DNA from: DASZIT01 sp036489495
GTDB lineage: Bacteria; Actinomycetota; Acidimicrobiia; Acidimicrobiales; RAAP-2
Assembly (NCBI GenBank): GCA_036489495.1
Contig: DASXFR010000056.1
Location: 1 to 63,325, forward strand
Direction: 5' to 3'
DNA length: 63,325 bases
Shown: in pieces, positions 16,659-24,950 of the stretch
Layout: every line of letters begins with the position of its first letter
Numbering within the stretch: position 1 is the stretch's first letter
Notes under the pieces: model-generated
What the model was told of the DNA's origin: nothing
Database searches by the model: none
Seen by the model: the letters and a program-made list of their open reading frames with translations, nothing else
Program-made: the position numbers and the translations under genes

Positions 16659-18046
16659 GCCCCGGGAACGGCCTGCTGGGTGTCGAGCATCTGGGCCATC
16701 ACCGCCCGGATGAATTCGTCCGCCTCGTCGGTCATGCCTCCGGCCACGCCTCCGTAGATGGCACCGGACTTCGGAGCGTCGTCGGCATGTTCCTTGGCGA
16801 ACACCACCGCATCGGCGAGGTCGGTCTCGAAGGCGTCGGCCAGGCCGGGCTGCGTCTGGGGCCGGGTGACGGCCATGTGGAGGGCGTTCGGATACTGCTG
16901 GCCGTTGAAGCGCCAGCCTCGGCCACGCATGAAGTCGTTCACGTGATAGACGTCGAACTCGTCGGAGGTGAAGCTGAACAGGAAGGTGGGGCTGCCGAGG
17001 ATCCGCAACTCGGGATGCGACAGGACGGCGCGCTTCATCCGGTCGGCGGTCTCGAAGATGGCCTTGGCGTAGCCCCGGTATCCGGACCGACCGAGGTGGA
17101 CCAGCGACGCCCAGGTCGCCGCCAGCAGGCCGGCGGAGCGTGAGCCGTCCATCCCCGGCGAGGTGTACTTGCCGCCACTCCAGTCGGTGAGGAAGAAGTA
17201 CTGAGAGTTGCGGATGGCCTTGTCGCGGAACAGGAGGGTCGAGGTGCCCTTCAGGGCGTAGCCGTACTTGTGGGTGTCGGCAGAGATGCTGGTCACCCCC
17301 GGGACCCGGAAGTCGAAGTCGGGAATGTCGTAACCGAGCTCCTGTCCGAAGGGCAGGATGAACCCGCCCAGGCAGCCGTCGACATGGAGGCCGACCCCCT
17401 TCTCGATGGCCAGCTGGCCGAGCTCGGCGATCGGGTCAACGGTGCCGTAGCCGTAGTTGCAGGCCGATCCGACGATGGCGATGGTCTGGTCGTCGATGAG
17501 GTCGGAGACGGCGCCGACGTCGACCATGGTGGGGCCGGGGTCGATGGCGGCGCGCCGGAGTTCGACCCCGAACAGGTGGCAGGCCTTGTCGAAGGCGGGA
17601 TGGGCGGTCTCGGGTTTGATCAGGTTCGGCCGGGTGACCCCCCGGTGCTGGGCGGCGTGCTCCCGGTAGGCCAGCACCGCATGACAGATGCTCCCGGTGC
17701 CGCCGCTGGTCAGCATCCCCACCGGTTCGCCGTCGGTGACGGCCTCGGCGTGGAAGAGATCGAGGACCATGGCGATGATCTCACCCTCGAAGCGGGTCGA
17801 GCTCGGGCACATGTCCCGCTGTAGCGCGTTGACATGGGCATAGAGTCCGAAGGCCTCGGTCAGGTACGCATAGTGGTCGTGATCCACGCAGTACATGGTG
17901 CCCGAGCACTTGCCGGTCTCCCAGAAGGCGTCCTCCTCCTTGGCCATGGTGGCCAGCTCGTCCAGCACCTCGTTCCGGGGACGCCCGGACTCGGGAAGTG
18001 CCCTATTCACGTCGAACCTGCCCGCATACGGGTAGTCGTTGCTCAT
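16655..18046 (-). CDS. Sphingosine-1-phosphate lyase-like PLP enzyme
   Basis: The 463-residue protein belongs to the group II decarboxylase fold. ALPESGRPRNEVLDELATMA and GKCSGTMY near the start match the sphingosine-1-phosphate lyase subgroup, as do TSGGTGSICHAVLAYREHA and SADTHKYGYALKG. K260 in the last motif should bind PLP. Such lyases split sphingosine-1-phosphate into hexadecenal and phosphoethanolamine. Being coupled to a ceramidase-type gene favours this over amino acid decarboxylation. A strong GGAGGA ribosome site precedes the ATG at 18046. Eukaryotic lyases carry a membrane anchor; none is present here. Confidence 0.72.
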   Translation of the reverse strand: MSNDYPYAGRFDVNRALPESGRPRNEVLDELATMAKEEDAFWETGKCSGTMYCVDHDHYAYLTEAFGLYAHVNALQRDMCPSSTRFEGEIIAMVLDLFHAEAVTDGEPVGMLTSGGTGSICHAVLAYREHAAQHRGVTRPNLIKPETAHPAFDKACHLFGVELRRAAIDPGPTMVDVGAVSDLIDDQTIAIVGSACNYGYGTVDPIAELGQLAIEKGVGLHVDGCLGGFILPFGQELGYDIPDFDFRVPGVTSISADTHKYGYALKGTSTLLFRDKAIRNSQYFFLTDWSGGKYTSPGMDGSRSAGLLAATWASLVHLGRSGYRGYAKAIFETADRMKRAVLSHPELRILGSPTFLFSFTSDEFDVYHVNDFMRGRGWRFNGQQYPNALHMAVTRPQTQPGLADAFETDLADAVVFAKEHADDAPKSGAIYGGVAGGMTDEADEFIRAVMAQMLDTQQAVPGA

Positions 18047-18105
18047 GGCATTTCCTCCGGGTCCTCTGGGTTTTCGGGGTTGGGAAAGCGGCGGTTCACC
18101 GTGGC

Positions 18106-19731
18106 TCAGGCTTTGGCCCGAGCCAGCAGTCCCCGGGCGATGACCTTGAGGGCCAGCGTCTCGTCGGCTCCCTCGAAGATCGACAGCACCCGGGCATCGA
18201 CGAAATAGCGGCTGACCGCGTACTCCTCGGCATAGCCCATGCCGCCGTGGATCTGCAGCGCTTCCCGGGTGACCCACTCGGCCGCCCGGCAGACATACGC
18301 CTTGATCATCGAGGCCTCGAGGGCGCCCTCGCCCTTGGACATCAGTCGGGCGACCTCGTAGGAGAACTGCCGGGCAGACTGGATGAGCACGGCCATCCGG
18401 GCCAGCTTCACCTCGGTGAGTTGGTAATCGACGATCGGCGATCCGAACACCTTGCGGTTCTCGGCATAGTCGAGGGCGGCTTCGTAGGCGGCCTGCATCA
18501 CCCCGAGGGCTCGGGCCGCGGTCTGGAGCCGGCCGTTTTCGAAGCCCTGCATCTGAAGGTAGAAGCCCCGGCCCAGTCCCTCCTCCCCGCCGATCAGATC
18601 GGCATCGGGCACGAACCAACTCTCGAAGGCGACCTCGTAGGAGTGCATCCCCCGGTAGCCGAGGGTGTCGATGGCCCGGCCCTCCATCCGACCCGACGAG
18701 TCGCCCGGACGGCCGCCGGCGCCCGGCTCCTGGGTGAAGACGAATCCGTGTCCCTCACCTTGCGGCTTCTCGACCAGGAAGAGGGAGAGGCCGCGATGGC
18801 CCTTGGCCTTGTCGGAATCGGTGCGAGCCAACAACATCAGCACGTCGGCCCGAGCCGCGAACGTGCACCAGGTCTTGACCCCGTTGATCAGCCAACCGCC
18901 GTCGGTCCGGGTGGCCATGGTCATCACCCCGGCGACGTCCGACCCGAAGTCGGGCTCGGTGACCGCCACCGCCCCCATGACTTCGGCGGTGGCCAGCCGC
19001 GGCAGCCAACGCTGTTTCTGTTCCTCGGTCCCCCCGTAGACCAGGGCGCGGGTGAGGATCTCCGGGCGGGTGATCAGCGAACCGCCGGCTCCCAGCGAAC
19101 CCCACGACAGCTCTTCGGTGGCGACGACCATGCCCATGTAGTCGCTCTCGCCCCCGGTGGCGAACCCGCCGTACTCCTCGGGGACCGACATGCCGAATCC
19201 ACCCATCTCGGCCATGCCGGAGATGATCGCTTCGGGGATGTCGGTGTTGGCCCGGTGGATGTGCTCGGCTCTCGGCCGGATCTGCTCCTCGGCGAAGCGG
19301 TGGAACGTCTCCCGCACCAGTTCGAAGTCGGCATCGAGGTGGCGATCACCCGGTTCCCGGGCGAGGGAGGCCAGAAACGCCGGGTCCCGGAAGGTGGTGA
19401 CGAACTCGACCGCCGGCGCCATCCAGTCCGGAGCGATGCCCCAGGCGACTTCGCGACCGACGGTTCGGGCGGCGAGGTCGGCGATGGCATCGGCGGCGAA
19501 GGCGCAGGCAATCCGGGCCTCGACGTCGCCGTGGGCCCCGTAGCCGAGCACGGCTTCGGCCGTCCGCACCGACGACGCGGCGTGGGCGAGGTCGTAAGCC
19601 AGAACCTGGGCGACATCCGGGCCACCCTCGGCCCCGAGGGCGGTGGTGGCGGAGGTGACGACCGAGGCGGCAACCGCGACCGCCCGGGCGGCGGCGGCGG
19701 CGTCGGGGGCGGGCAGGGATTCGGTTGGCAC
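18106..19731 (-). CDS. mcd: Acyl-CoA dehydrogenase, probable (2S)-methylsuccinyl-CoA dehydrogenase
   Basis: The 541-residue protein has a long N-terminal extension of about 150 residues before the acyl-CoA dehydrogenase core, as in methylsuccinyl-CoA dehydrogenases. Core motifs include SVPEEYGGFATGGESDYMG, AVAVTEPDFGSDVAG and WCTFAARADVLMLLARTD. LSIFEGADET near the end holds the catalytic Glu. In the ethylmalonyl-CoA pathway this flavoenzyme oxidises methylsuccinyl-CoA to mesaconyl-CoA. The GTG at 19731 is supported by a TAACCT box 6 bases upstream. The lyase-like and ceramidase genes follow on the same strand after 59 bases. Confidence 0.78.
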   Translation of the reverse strand: MPTESLPAPDAAAAARAVAVAASVVTSATTALGAEGGPDVAQVLAYDLAHAASSVRTAEAVLGYGAHGDVEARIACAFAADAIADLAARTVGREVAWGIAPDWMAPAVEFVTTFRDPAFLASLAREPGDRHLDADFELVRETFHRFAEEQIRPRAEHIHRANTDIPEAIISGMAEMGGFGMSVPEEYGGFATGGESDYMGMVVATEELSWGSLGAGGSLITRPEILTRALVYGGTEEQKQRWLPRLATAEVMGAVAVTEPDFGSDVAGVMTMATRTDGGWLINGVKTWCTFAARADVLMLLARTDSDKAKGHRGLSLFLVEKPQGEGHGFVFTQEPGAGGRPGDSSGRMEGRAIDTLGYRGMHSYEVAFESWFVPDADLIGGEEGLGRGFYLQMQGFENGRLQTAARALGVMQAAYEAALDYAENRKVFGSPIVDYQLTEVKLARMAVLIQSARQFSYEVARLMSKGEGALEASMIKAYVCRAAEWVTREALQIHGGMGYAEEYAVSRYFVDARVLSIFEGADETLALKVIARGLLARAKA

Positions 19732-19737
19732 GCCGAC

Positions 19738-19743
19738 AGGTTA
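19738..19743 (-). promoter_or_regulatory. Leaderless -10 box for mcd-like gene
   Basis: TAACCT on the minus strand ends 6 bases before the GTG at 19731. It may drive the whole 19731-13771 gene series. Confidence 0.5.
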
Positions 19744-19826
19744 CTGATCCGTCGATGCCGGGTCGGCCCGACCGTCACCTGACGGAGAACCCGAGCGGAA
19801 GCCGTGACCGAGAGCCGCCGGCGGGT

Positions 19827-20474
19827 TCAGTCGGAGCGAACTTGGGCGACCACCGTGACCAGTGGCGGCAACACCACCGGGTCGTCGCCCGGATCCACCT
19901 CGGTCAGCAGGGTGAGGTAGTCGGCCACCGCGCCGGGCCCGGCCCCGGCCGGTGCCTCGGCCCAGGTGTCGACGGTGACCAACCCGGCCTGACGGACCAG
20001 CGCCGGCAGCAAGGCTCCGATGTCGGGGTGGAGGGCCTCCGGCATCGAAAACGGTTGGCCGTTGATCCGACCGGCAGACGTGATCGGCTCCTGGGCCACC
20101 ACCCAACCTCCGGGACGGACGGCGGCGGCCATCCGGCCGAGCACGACGGCGGGATCGACCACGTGGAGGAGTAGGAAGCGGCAGAAGGCCAGGTCCACCG
20201 GTTCGGGGAGACGCAGGTCCTCGCCGGCCTGGGTGATGGCCAGCACCTGGCTGTGGGCGGCGGCGGACTTGGCGACTTCGTCGCGGGCCTCGGGATCGCT
20301 GTCGACGGCGTAGACCCGCCCGTCCCGGCCGACGATCTCGGCCAGAGCCACCGACACATCGCCGCCGCCGGCCCCGACATCGACGCAGGTCCATCCGGCC
20401 CCCAGGCCGAGCCGATCGAGTGCGGTGGCCAGTGGCCGCCGGTAGACGTCGTCACGAAGGCCCCGCATCTCCAT
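19827..20474 (-). CDS. Class I SAM-dependent methyltransferase
   Basis: The 215-residue protein has the SAM-binding glycine loop CVDVGAGGGDVSVALAE, the acidic residue in VYAVDSDPEA, and LAFCRFLLLHVVDP after the fourth strand. This is the UbiE/Methyltransf_11-like architecture. The substrate is unknown. The start at 20474 is supported by a TAGCGT box 6 bases upstream. Confidence 0.8.
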   Translation of the reverse strand: MEMRGLRDDVYRRPLATALDRLGLGAGWTCVDVGAGGGDVSVALAEIVGRDGRVYAVDSDPEARDEVAKSAAAHSQVLAITQAGEDLRLPEPVDLAFCRFLLLHVVDPAVVLGRMAAAVRPGGWVVAQEPITSAGRINGQPFSMPEALHPDIGALLPALVRQAGLVTVDTWAEAPAGAGPGAVADYLTLLTEVDPGDDPVVLPPLVTVVAQVRSD

Positions 20475-20480
20475 TCACCC

Positions 20481-20486
20481 ACGCTA
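20481..20486 (-). promoter_or_regulatory. Leaderless -10 box for methyltransferase gene
   Basis: TAGCGT on the minus strand ends 6 bases before the ATG at 20474. Confidence 0.5.
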
Positions 20487-20576
20487 TCTGCCGCCGGTTC
20501 CGCCGCCGGCCCAAACCCGGTTGGCGAGCCGGGGGACCGGATCCGGCGTCCGAACAAGCCCCCGCGCGGAAGCCGG

Positions 20577-20582
20577 TAGCCT
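20577..20582 (+). promoter_or_regulatory. Leaderless -10 box for DUF6941-like gene
   Basis: TAGCCT ends 8 bases before the GTG at 20591. Confidence 0.4.
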
Positions 20583-20590
20583 CCACAGTC

Positions 20591-21022
20591 GTGAAGGTCA
20601 CCATGATGTTGTGCGATTCGGCCCAGGTTGCCGACGGAAAGCTGTACATCCTCGGCGGAGGATGGAGCATGACGGGCCCCGACCCGGTCCCGTCGGCCAT
20701 CGCCCTCAAGATCGATGTCGCCTGGAACGAGGCCGAGAGCTCGCACCACTGGGAGCTGTTTCTCGAAGACGCCGACGGCCGCCCGGTACTGGTGCAGACA
20801 CCCGAGGGCGAACACCCGGTCGAGGTACGCGGCGAGTTCACCGTCGGGCGGCCACCGGGGATCCCGGAGGGCTCGCCCATCGACGTGGCCCTGGCGGTGA
20901 ACCTCGGTCCGCTGCCGCTGGTCCCAGGAACCCGTTACACCTGGCGGATGGCCATCGACGGCGAGTCGCAATCGGATTGGCTGCTGGGCTTCACCACCCG
21001 CCCGGCACCGGAGGCCCCCTAG
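20591..21022 (+). CDS. Conserved hypothetical protein, DUF6941-like
   Basis: The 143-residue protein starts VKVTMMLCDSAQVADGKLYI, followed by LGGGWSMTGPDPVPSAIALK, a pattern I associate with the actinobacterial DUF6941 family of unknown function. It appears to be all-beta with no membrane segment. The GTG start at 20591 is chosen because the conserved part begins there and a TAGCCT box lies 8 bases upstream. The MaoC-like gene follows 28 bases after the stop. Confidence 0.6.
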   Translation: MKVTMMLCDSAQVADGKLYILGGGWSMTGPDPVPSAIALKIDVAWNEAESSHHWELFLEDADGRPVLVQTPEGEHPVEVRGEFTVGRPPGIPEGSPIDVALAVNLGPLPLVPGTRYTWRMAIDGESQSDWLLGFTTRPAPEAP

Positions 21023-21035
21023 CCGTGTCTCTCGG

Positions 21036-21041
21036 TACACT
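21036..21041 (+). promoter_or_regulatory. -10 box for MaoC-like gene
   Basis: TACACT ends 9 bases before the ATG at 21051, implying a 5' leader of only a few bases. Confidence 0.45.
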
Positions 21042-21050
21042 CCTGCTGCC

Positions 21051-21563
21051 ATGACCATCTATGACCGGCCGTTCGGCCGCTATTTCGAGGACTTCGAACC
21101 CGGGGACATCTACCGGCACTGGCCGGGGAAGACGATCACCGAAGCCGACGACCACCTGTTCTGCATGATCACCATGAACCACCATCCGCTCCACACCAAT
21201 GCCTGGTTCGCCGAGCACGAGACCGTCCAGGGAAAGAACGTGGTGGTGGGCAATCTGGTCTATTCGCTGGCCCTGGGGATGAGCGTCCCCGATGTCAGTG
21301 GTGCGGCGATTGCCAACCTCGAGGTCGAGTCGCTGATCCACCGGTCACCGACATTTCACGGCGACACCATCTACGCCGAGACGAAGGTGATCGACAAGGT
21401 CGAATCGAAGTCCCGCGACGACCGTGGCATCGTGACGGTCGAGACCAAAGCGTTCAACCAGCACGGGGACGAGGTGTGTTTCTTCCGGCGCAAGGTGATG
21501 ATCTGGAAGCGCGCCGCCGCCCCGCCCCGGCGCTTCCCCTATGACGACGGCGCCTGGGATTAG
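21051..21563 (+). CDS. MaoC-like dehydratase, possible mesaconyl-CoA hydratase
   Basis: A single hot-dog domain protein of 170 residues. YFEDFEPGDIYRHWPGKTITEADDHLF contains the hydratase motif region, with the catalytic Asp and His expected in the ITEADDH and MNHHPLHTN segments. MaoC enzymes hydrate enoyl-CoA substrates. The nearby malyl-CoA lyase- and methylsuccinyl-CoA dehydrogenase-like genes suggest it may hydrate mesaconyl-CoA in the ethylmalonyl-CoA pathway; classic mesaconyl-CoA hydratases are larger two-domain proteins, so this is tentative. Confidence 0.72.
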   Translation: MTIYDRPFGRYFEDFEPGDIYRHWPGKTITEADDHLFCMITMNHHPLHTNAWFAEHETVQGKNVVVGNLVYSLALGMSVPDVSGAAIANLEVESLIHRSPTFHGDTIYAETKVIDKVESKSRDDRGIVTVETKAFNQHGDEVCFFRRKVMIWKRAAAPPRRFPYDDGAWD

Positions 21564-21635
21564 TCAAGGCGTCCGGCCTTCCCGGCCGACTCGAGGAGGG
21601 AATCCCCGAGTCGCCAGGAGAACCGGCTCACCGGG

Positions 21636-22565
21636 GTGAACCGGCCCACCGGGGGGCGCCGACCCGAACAGCTCCGGGCCATGGGACGGGCCATCGCCGA
21701 CTGGGGCGCCGCCGATCACCAGACCGGCGGGGCTTCCTCCCGGCGGCCGGACCTGCCGTGGCGGGCAACCCGGGATCCGTGGGCGGTGCTGGTCAGCGAA
21801 GTCATGCTGCAACAGACCCAGGTGTCCCGGGTGGTACCCGCCTACCGGTCCTTCCTCGGTCGGTTCCCGACCCCGACCGACTGTGCCGCCGCCTCGCTCG
21901 GAGATGTCCTGCGGGCCTGGCAGGGACTCGGCTACAACCGTCGGGCCCGGAGCCTCCACCGGGCGGCCGGGGTAATGGTGGAGCGCCACGGCGGCGAAGT
22001 GCCGGCCGGGTTGGCCGATCTGCTGGCCCTGCCCGGGGTGGGGGCGTATACGGCCCGGGCGGTGTCGGCCTTCTCCTTCGAAGTCGACATCGGGGTGGTG
22101 GACACCAACGCCGGGCGGGTCCTGTCGAGGGCGGTGGCCGGCCAGCCGTTGACGCCGAGCGATGCCCAACGCCTGGTCGACGCGATGGTGCCCGGTGGCC
22201 GGGCGTGGGCGTTCAACCAGGCGTTGCTCGATCTGGGCGCCACACTGTGCGGGGCGACCAATCCTGGCTGCGACGGATGTCCGATCCGCAAGCGGTGCCG
22301 GTGGTGGGCGAATGGCCGCTCGATGCCGGATCCGGCCCGGGGATCGGCGGGGGTATCGACCCCGCAGAGCACCTTCGTCGGCTCCGATCGCCAGGGCCGC
22401 GGTCGGTTCATCGATGCCCTCCGGCTCGGGCCGGTACGGGAGGAGGATGTCCCCGCGGTCATGGGGTGGCCGAAGGAGCCGGAGCGGGCCGAGCGGGTGG
22501 CGGCCGGCTTGCTGGCGGAAGGAATGGTCGAGCGCATGGGCACCGGTCGGCTCCGGCTTCCCTAG
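21636..22565 (+). CDS. mutY: A/G-specific adenine glycosylase
   Basis: MutY removes adenine mispaired with 8-oxoguanine. The 309-residue protein has the catalytic Glu in LVSEVMLQQTQVSRV, the helix-hairpin-helix LLALPGVGAYTARAV, and the catalytic Asp in GVVDTNAGRVLSR. The four-cysteine iron-sulfur loop is CGATNPGCDGCPIRKRC. Only a short tail follows, so the C-terminal 8-oxoguanine-reading Nudix-like domain of larger MutY proteins is reduced or absent, as in other actinobacteria. The GTG at 21636 is the likely start, though a shorter start cannot be excluded. Confidence 0.88.
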   Translation: MNRPTGGRRPEQLRAMGRAIADWGAADHQTGGASSRRPDLPWRATRDPWAVLVSEVMLQQTQVSRVVPAYRSFLGRFPTPTDCAAASLGDVLRAWQGLGYNRRARSLHRAAGVMVERHGGEVPAGLADLLALPGVGAYTARAVSAFSFEVDIGVVDTNAGRVLSRAVAGQPLTPSDAQRLVDAMVPGGRAWAFNQALLDLGATLCGATNPGCDGCPIRKRCRWWANGRSMPDPARGSAGVSTPQSTFVGSDRQGRGRFIDALRLGPVREEDVPAVMGWPKEPERAERVAAGLLAEGMVERMGTGRLRLP

Positions 22566-22589
22566 CTCCGGCCTCCCTAGCCCGTGTCC

Positions 22590-23459
22590 CTAGCCGGCCA
22601 GAAACCGCATGATGTGATTGTTGACTTCGTCGGGCTTCTCGACGTGGAGGAAGTGACCCGCACCCGGCACCACCACCAGTTCTGATCCCGGCGCCAGGAA
22701 ATTGAGCACCGGGCCGATGGTGTCGATGCCCATGCAACCGTCTTCGGCGCCATGGAGATACAGGGTGGGCTGAGGCCCGGGCCGCCCCGAGGCGGTCTGG
22801 GCGGCGGCGGCCTCGGTGTTCTCCGGGGCGCCGGAGAACATCGACCGGTAATAGGAGATGGCGGCGGTGAGATTCTCGGGAGTCCCGAGCGCCTCTTTGA
22901 CCAGTGCCGCATCCTTGGTCCCGTCATAGCCGGGAGACCAGTCCGCCCACAGCCGATCGATGAACGCGTAGTCGTCGAGGCCGACGGCGTACTCGGCCAG
23001 TGCCGTCTGGAAGAAGAAGACGTACCAGCTGCGCTTGAGTTGGTCGAAGGTGAAGAAACCGGCGGCCATCGACGCCTGGGGGGCGACCGCCGCGGTCACC
23101 ACCCGACGCCACCGCTCCGGCTGGTAGCCGGCGGCACCATAGGTGGCGAACGCCCCCCAATCGTGGCCGATGATCACCGCCTCCCCGGTGCCGCCCAAGG
23201 CCTGGTGGAGTCCGCAGGCGTCGAGGGCCAGGGTGCCGGTGTCGAACCGGCCGTCGCCGGGCACCGCGGTGGGCGAGTACCCCCGCATAAAGGGCGCTAC
23301 CGCCCGATATCCGGCTTCGGCCAGCCGGGGTAGCAGGTGTCTCCAGGAGTGGGCGGTGTCCGGGAACCCATGCAGGCAGAGGGCCAGCGGCCCGTCCGCC
23401 GGCCCGTCGGCGAGGTAGGCGAACTCGACGCCGTTGGCGGTGATCGTCTGTTGGTCCAT
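22590..23459 (-). CDS. Alpha/beta hydrolase, epoxide hydrolase-like
   Basis: The 289-residue protein has the oxyanion motif LHGFPDTAHSW, the nucleophile Asp in IIGHDWGAFATYG, and a C-terminal GAGHFLHVEKP with the catalytic His. An Asp nucleophile in HDW is typical of epoxide hydrolases and haloalkane dehalogenases rather than esterases. A TACCCT box lies 7 bases before the ATG. Confidence 0.82.
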   Translation of the reverse strand: MDQQTITANGVEFAYLADGPADGPLALCLHGFPDTAHSWRHLLPRLAEAGYRAVAPFMRGYSPTAVPGDGRFDTGTLALDACGLHQALGGTGEAVIIGHDWGAFATYGAAGYQPERWRRVVTAAVAPQASMAAGFFTFDQLKRSWYVFFFQTALAEYAVGLDDYAFIDRLWADWSPGYDGTKDAALVKEALGTPENLTAAISYYRSMFSGAPENTEAAAAQTASGRPGPQPTLYLHGAEDGCMGIDTIGPVLNFLAPGSELVVVPGAGHFLHVEKPDEVNNHIMRFLAG

Positions 23460-23466
23460 AACGCGG

Positions 23467-23472
23467 AGGGTA
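23467..23472 (-). promoter_or_regulatory. Leaderless -10 box for epoxide hydrolase-like gene
   Basis: TACCCT on the minus strand ends 7 bases before the ATG at 23459. Confidence 0.45.
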
Positions 23473-23526
23473 GTCCGGTGCCTGCCATCCCGCCCGTGAC
23501 GAGCGCCTTCCGCACGGCACGGCGAG

Positions 23527-23532
23527 TAGCGT
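23527..23532 (+). promoter_or_regulatory. -10 box for MBL-fold gene
   Basis: TAGCGT ends 9 bases before the GTG at 23542. Confidence 0.4.
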
Positions 23533-23541
23533 GCTGTCTCG

Positions 23542-24399
23542 GTGAAAGTTACCTACTTCGGCACCAGGGGCTCCTGCCCGTGCTCGTCCGACCAACATCG
23601 CCGCTACGGGGGGAACACCTCGTGCGTTCTGGTGGAGGTGGAGGACGAGCCGCCGCTCATCCTCGACCTGGGGACGGGACTCCGCGCCCTGGGTGAGACG
23701 CTCGAACGGCCGTTGCACCTCTCCGGGCTCCCCCTGGAAGCCACCGCCCTCCTCACCCACCTCCATTACGACCACATCCTGGGGCTTCCGTTCTTCACCC
23801 CCCTGCGGGTACCCGGAGCCATCCTCGACGTCTACGGCCCGGCCCAGGATGGCGGATCCCTCAAGGACGTGCTGTCCCGGGCCGTGCAACCTCCGTTCTT
23901 TCCGATTCACATGGGCGAGTTCCGGGGCGAACTTCGATTTCATGATGTCGACGGGTCGGACGACATGACCTTCGGCGCCATCAAGGTCAAGGCCCGTCCG
24001 GTGCCGCACCGGGGCCACACCCTCGGTTACCGGATCGAGGCGGACGGAAAGGCGCTGGCCTATCTCCCCGACCATCAGGCTCCGCTCGACCGCCGCTCGG
24101 TCCCCGACGAGGTCCTCGAACTCTGCGAGGGCGCCGATCTGGTGATCCACGACGCTCAGTACACCGACGATGAATTCATGATCATGTCCGACTGGGGCCA
24201 CTCCACCGTGGCCTACGCGGTACAGGTGGCGGCCGAGGCCGGTGCCCAGAGGCTCTCGCTGTTCCACCACGATCCATCCCACCACGACCGGGACATCGAC
24301 CGGATGCTGAGCCGGGCCCGAAAGCTCGGCGCCCCGAGGCACCTGAGTGACATCAGTGCCGCATCGGAGCGGACACCGATCGACTTGGGGAAGGCGTGA
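23542..24399 (+). CDS. MBL-fold metallohydrolase (cyclic-nucleotide phosphodiesterase/RNase Z-like)
   Basis: The 285-residue protein has THLHYDHILGLPFF as its zinc-binding HxHxDH motif and later His and Asp ligands in PVPHRGHTLGYRI, YLPDHQ and LFHHDPSHHD. The start VKVTYFGTRGSCP followed by GGNTSCVLVE is typical of a PhnP/PDE-like subgroup acting on phosphodiesters. The substrate is not known. Its stop overlaps the GTG of the flavin reductase gene by 4 bases. Confidence 0.8.
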   Translation: MKVTYFGTRGSCPCSSDQHRRYGGNTSCVLVEVEDEPPLILDLGTGLRALGETLERPLHLSGLPLEATALLTHLHYDHILGLPFFTPLRVPGAILDVYGPAQDGGSLKDVLSRAVQPPFFPIHMGEFRGELRFHDVDGSDDMTFGAIKVKARPVPHRGHTLGYRIEADGKALAYLPDHQAPLDRRSVPDEVLELCEGADLVIHDAQYTDDEFMIMSDWGHSTVAYAVQVAAEAGAQRLSLFHHDPSHHDRDIDRMLSRARKLGAPRHLSDISAASERTPIDLGKA

Positions 24400-24950
24400 C
24401 CGACGCAACCGACGCGGTGACCTTCGATACCGCGATGTTCAAGGAGGCCGTGGGTCGCTTCGTGACCGGGGTCACGGTGGTCACCGCCCTCGAAGACGGC
24501 AAGCCGGTCGGTTTCACCTGCCAGAGCTTCGTCTCGCTGTCCCTCGATCCACCGCTGGTGGCGTTGGCTCCGGCCAAGTCGTCCACCAGCTGGCCCCGGA
24601 TCGCCAAAGCCGGCCGCTTCTGCGTCAACGTCCTCGGCGACCACCAGCTGGCGGTGAGCCGGAAGTTCGCGGTGTCGGGAGGCGACAAGTTCGCCGGGGT
24701 CAGGTGGCACTCGGCGACCGGGGGGGCGCCGATCATCGATGGATCGCTGGCCTGGGTGAACTGCCATCTGGAATTCATCCATGACGCCGGAGACCACGAG
24801 CTGGTGATTGGTAGAGTGCTCGATCTCGGGCTGGGCGAGGGTTCGCCGTTGCTGTTCTACCAAAGCGCTTTGAGCGTCATCGTCGGGGCTTCACCCGAGA
24901 ACCCACCCAACCCTGGGCCGCATTCCGCGATGGAAAAGGATGGTACCTAG
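24396..24950 (+). CDS. Flavin reductase-domain protein (HsaB-like)
   Basis: The 184-residue protein matches the FMN-binding split-barrel flavin reductase family: FVTGVTVVTALEDGKPVGFTC, SLDPPLVALAPAKSSTSWP and GRFCVNVLG. Such proteins supply reduced flavin to monooxygenases, for example HsaB in steroid breakdown. No partner monooxygenase lies beside it. The start overlaps the upstream stop (GTGA), indicating translational coupling with the MBL-fold gene. Confidence 0.82.
   Translation: MTDATDAVTFDTAMFKEAVGRFVTGVTVVTALEDGKPVGFTCQSFVSLSLDPPLVALAPAKSSTSWPRIAKAGRFCVNVLGDHQLAVSRKFAVSGGDKFAGVRWHSATGGAPIIDGSLAWVNCHLEFIHDAGDHELVIGRVLDLGLGEGSPLLFYQSALSVIVGASPENPPNPGPHSAMEKDGT

Noticed and set aside
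14400..16757. A 785-codon open frame on the plus strand opposite the ceramidase-type gene
   Set aside because: It lies antisense to well-conserved ceramidase and lyase sequence, has no recognisable domain, and long antisense frames are expected at this GC content.
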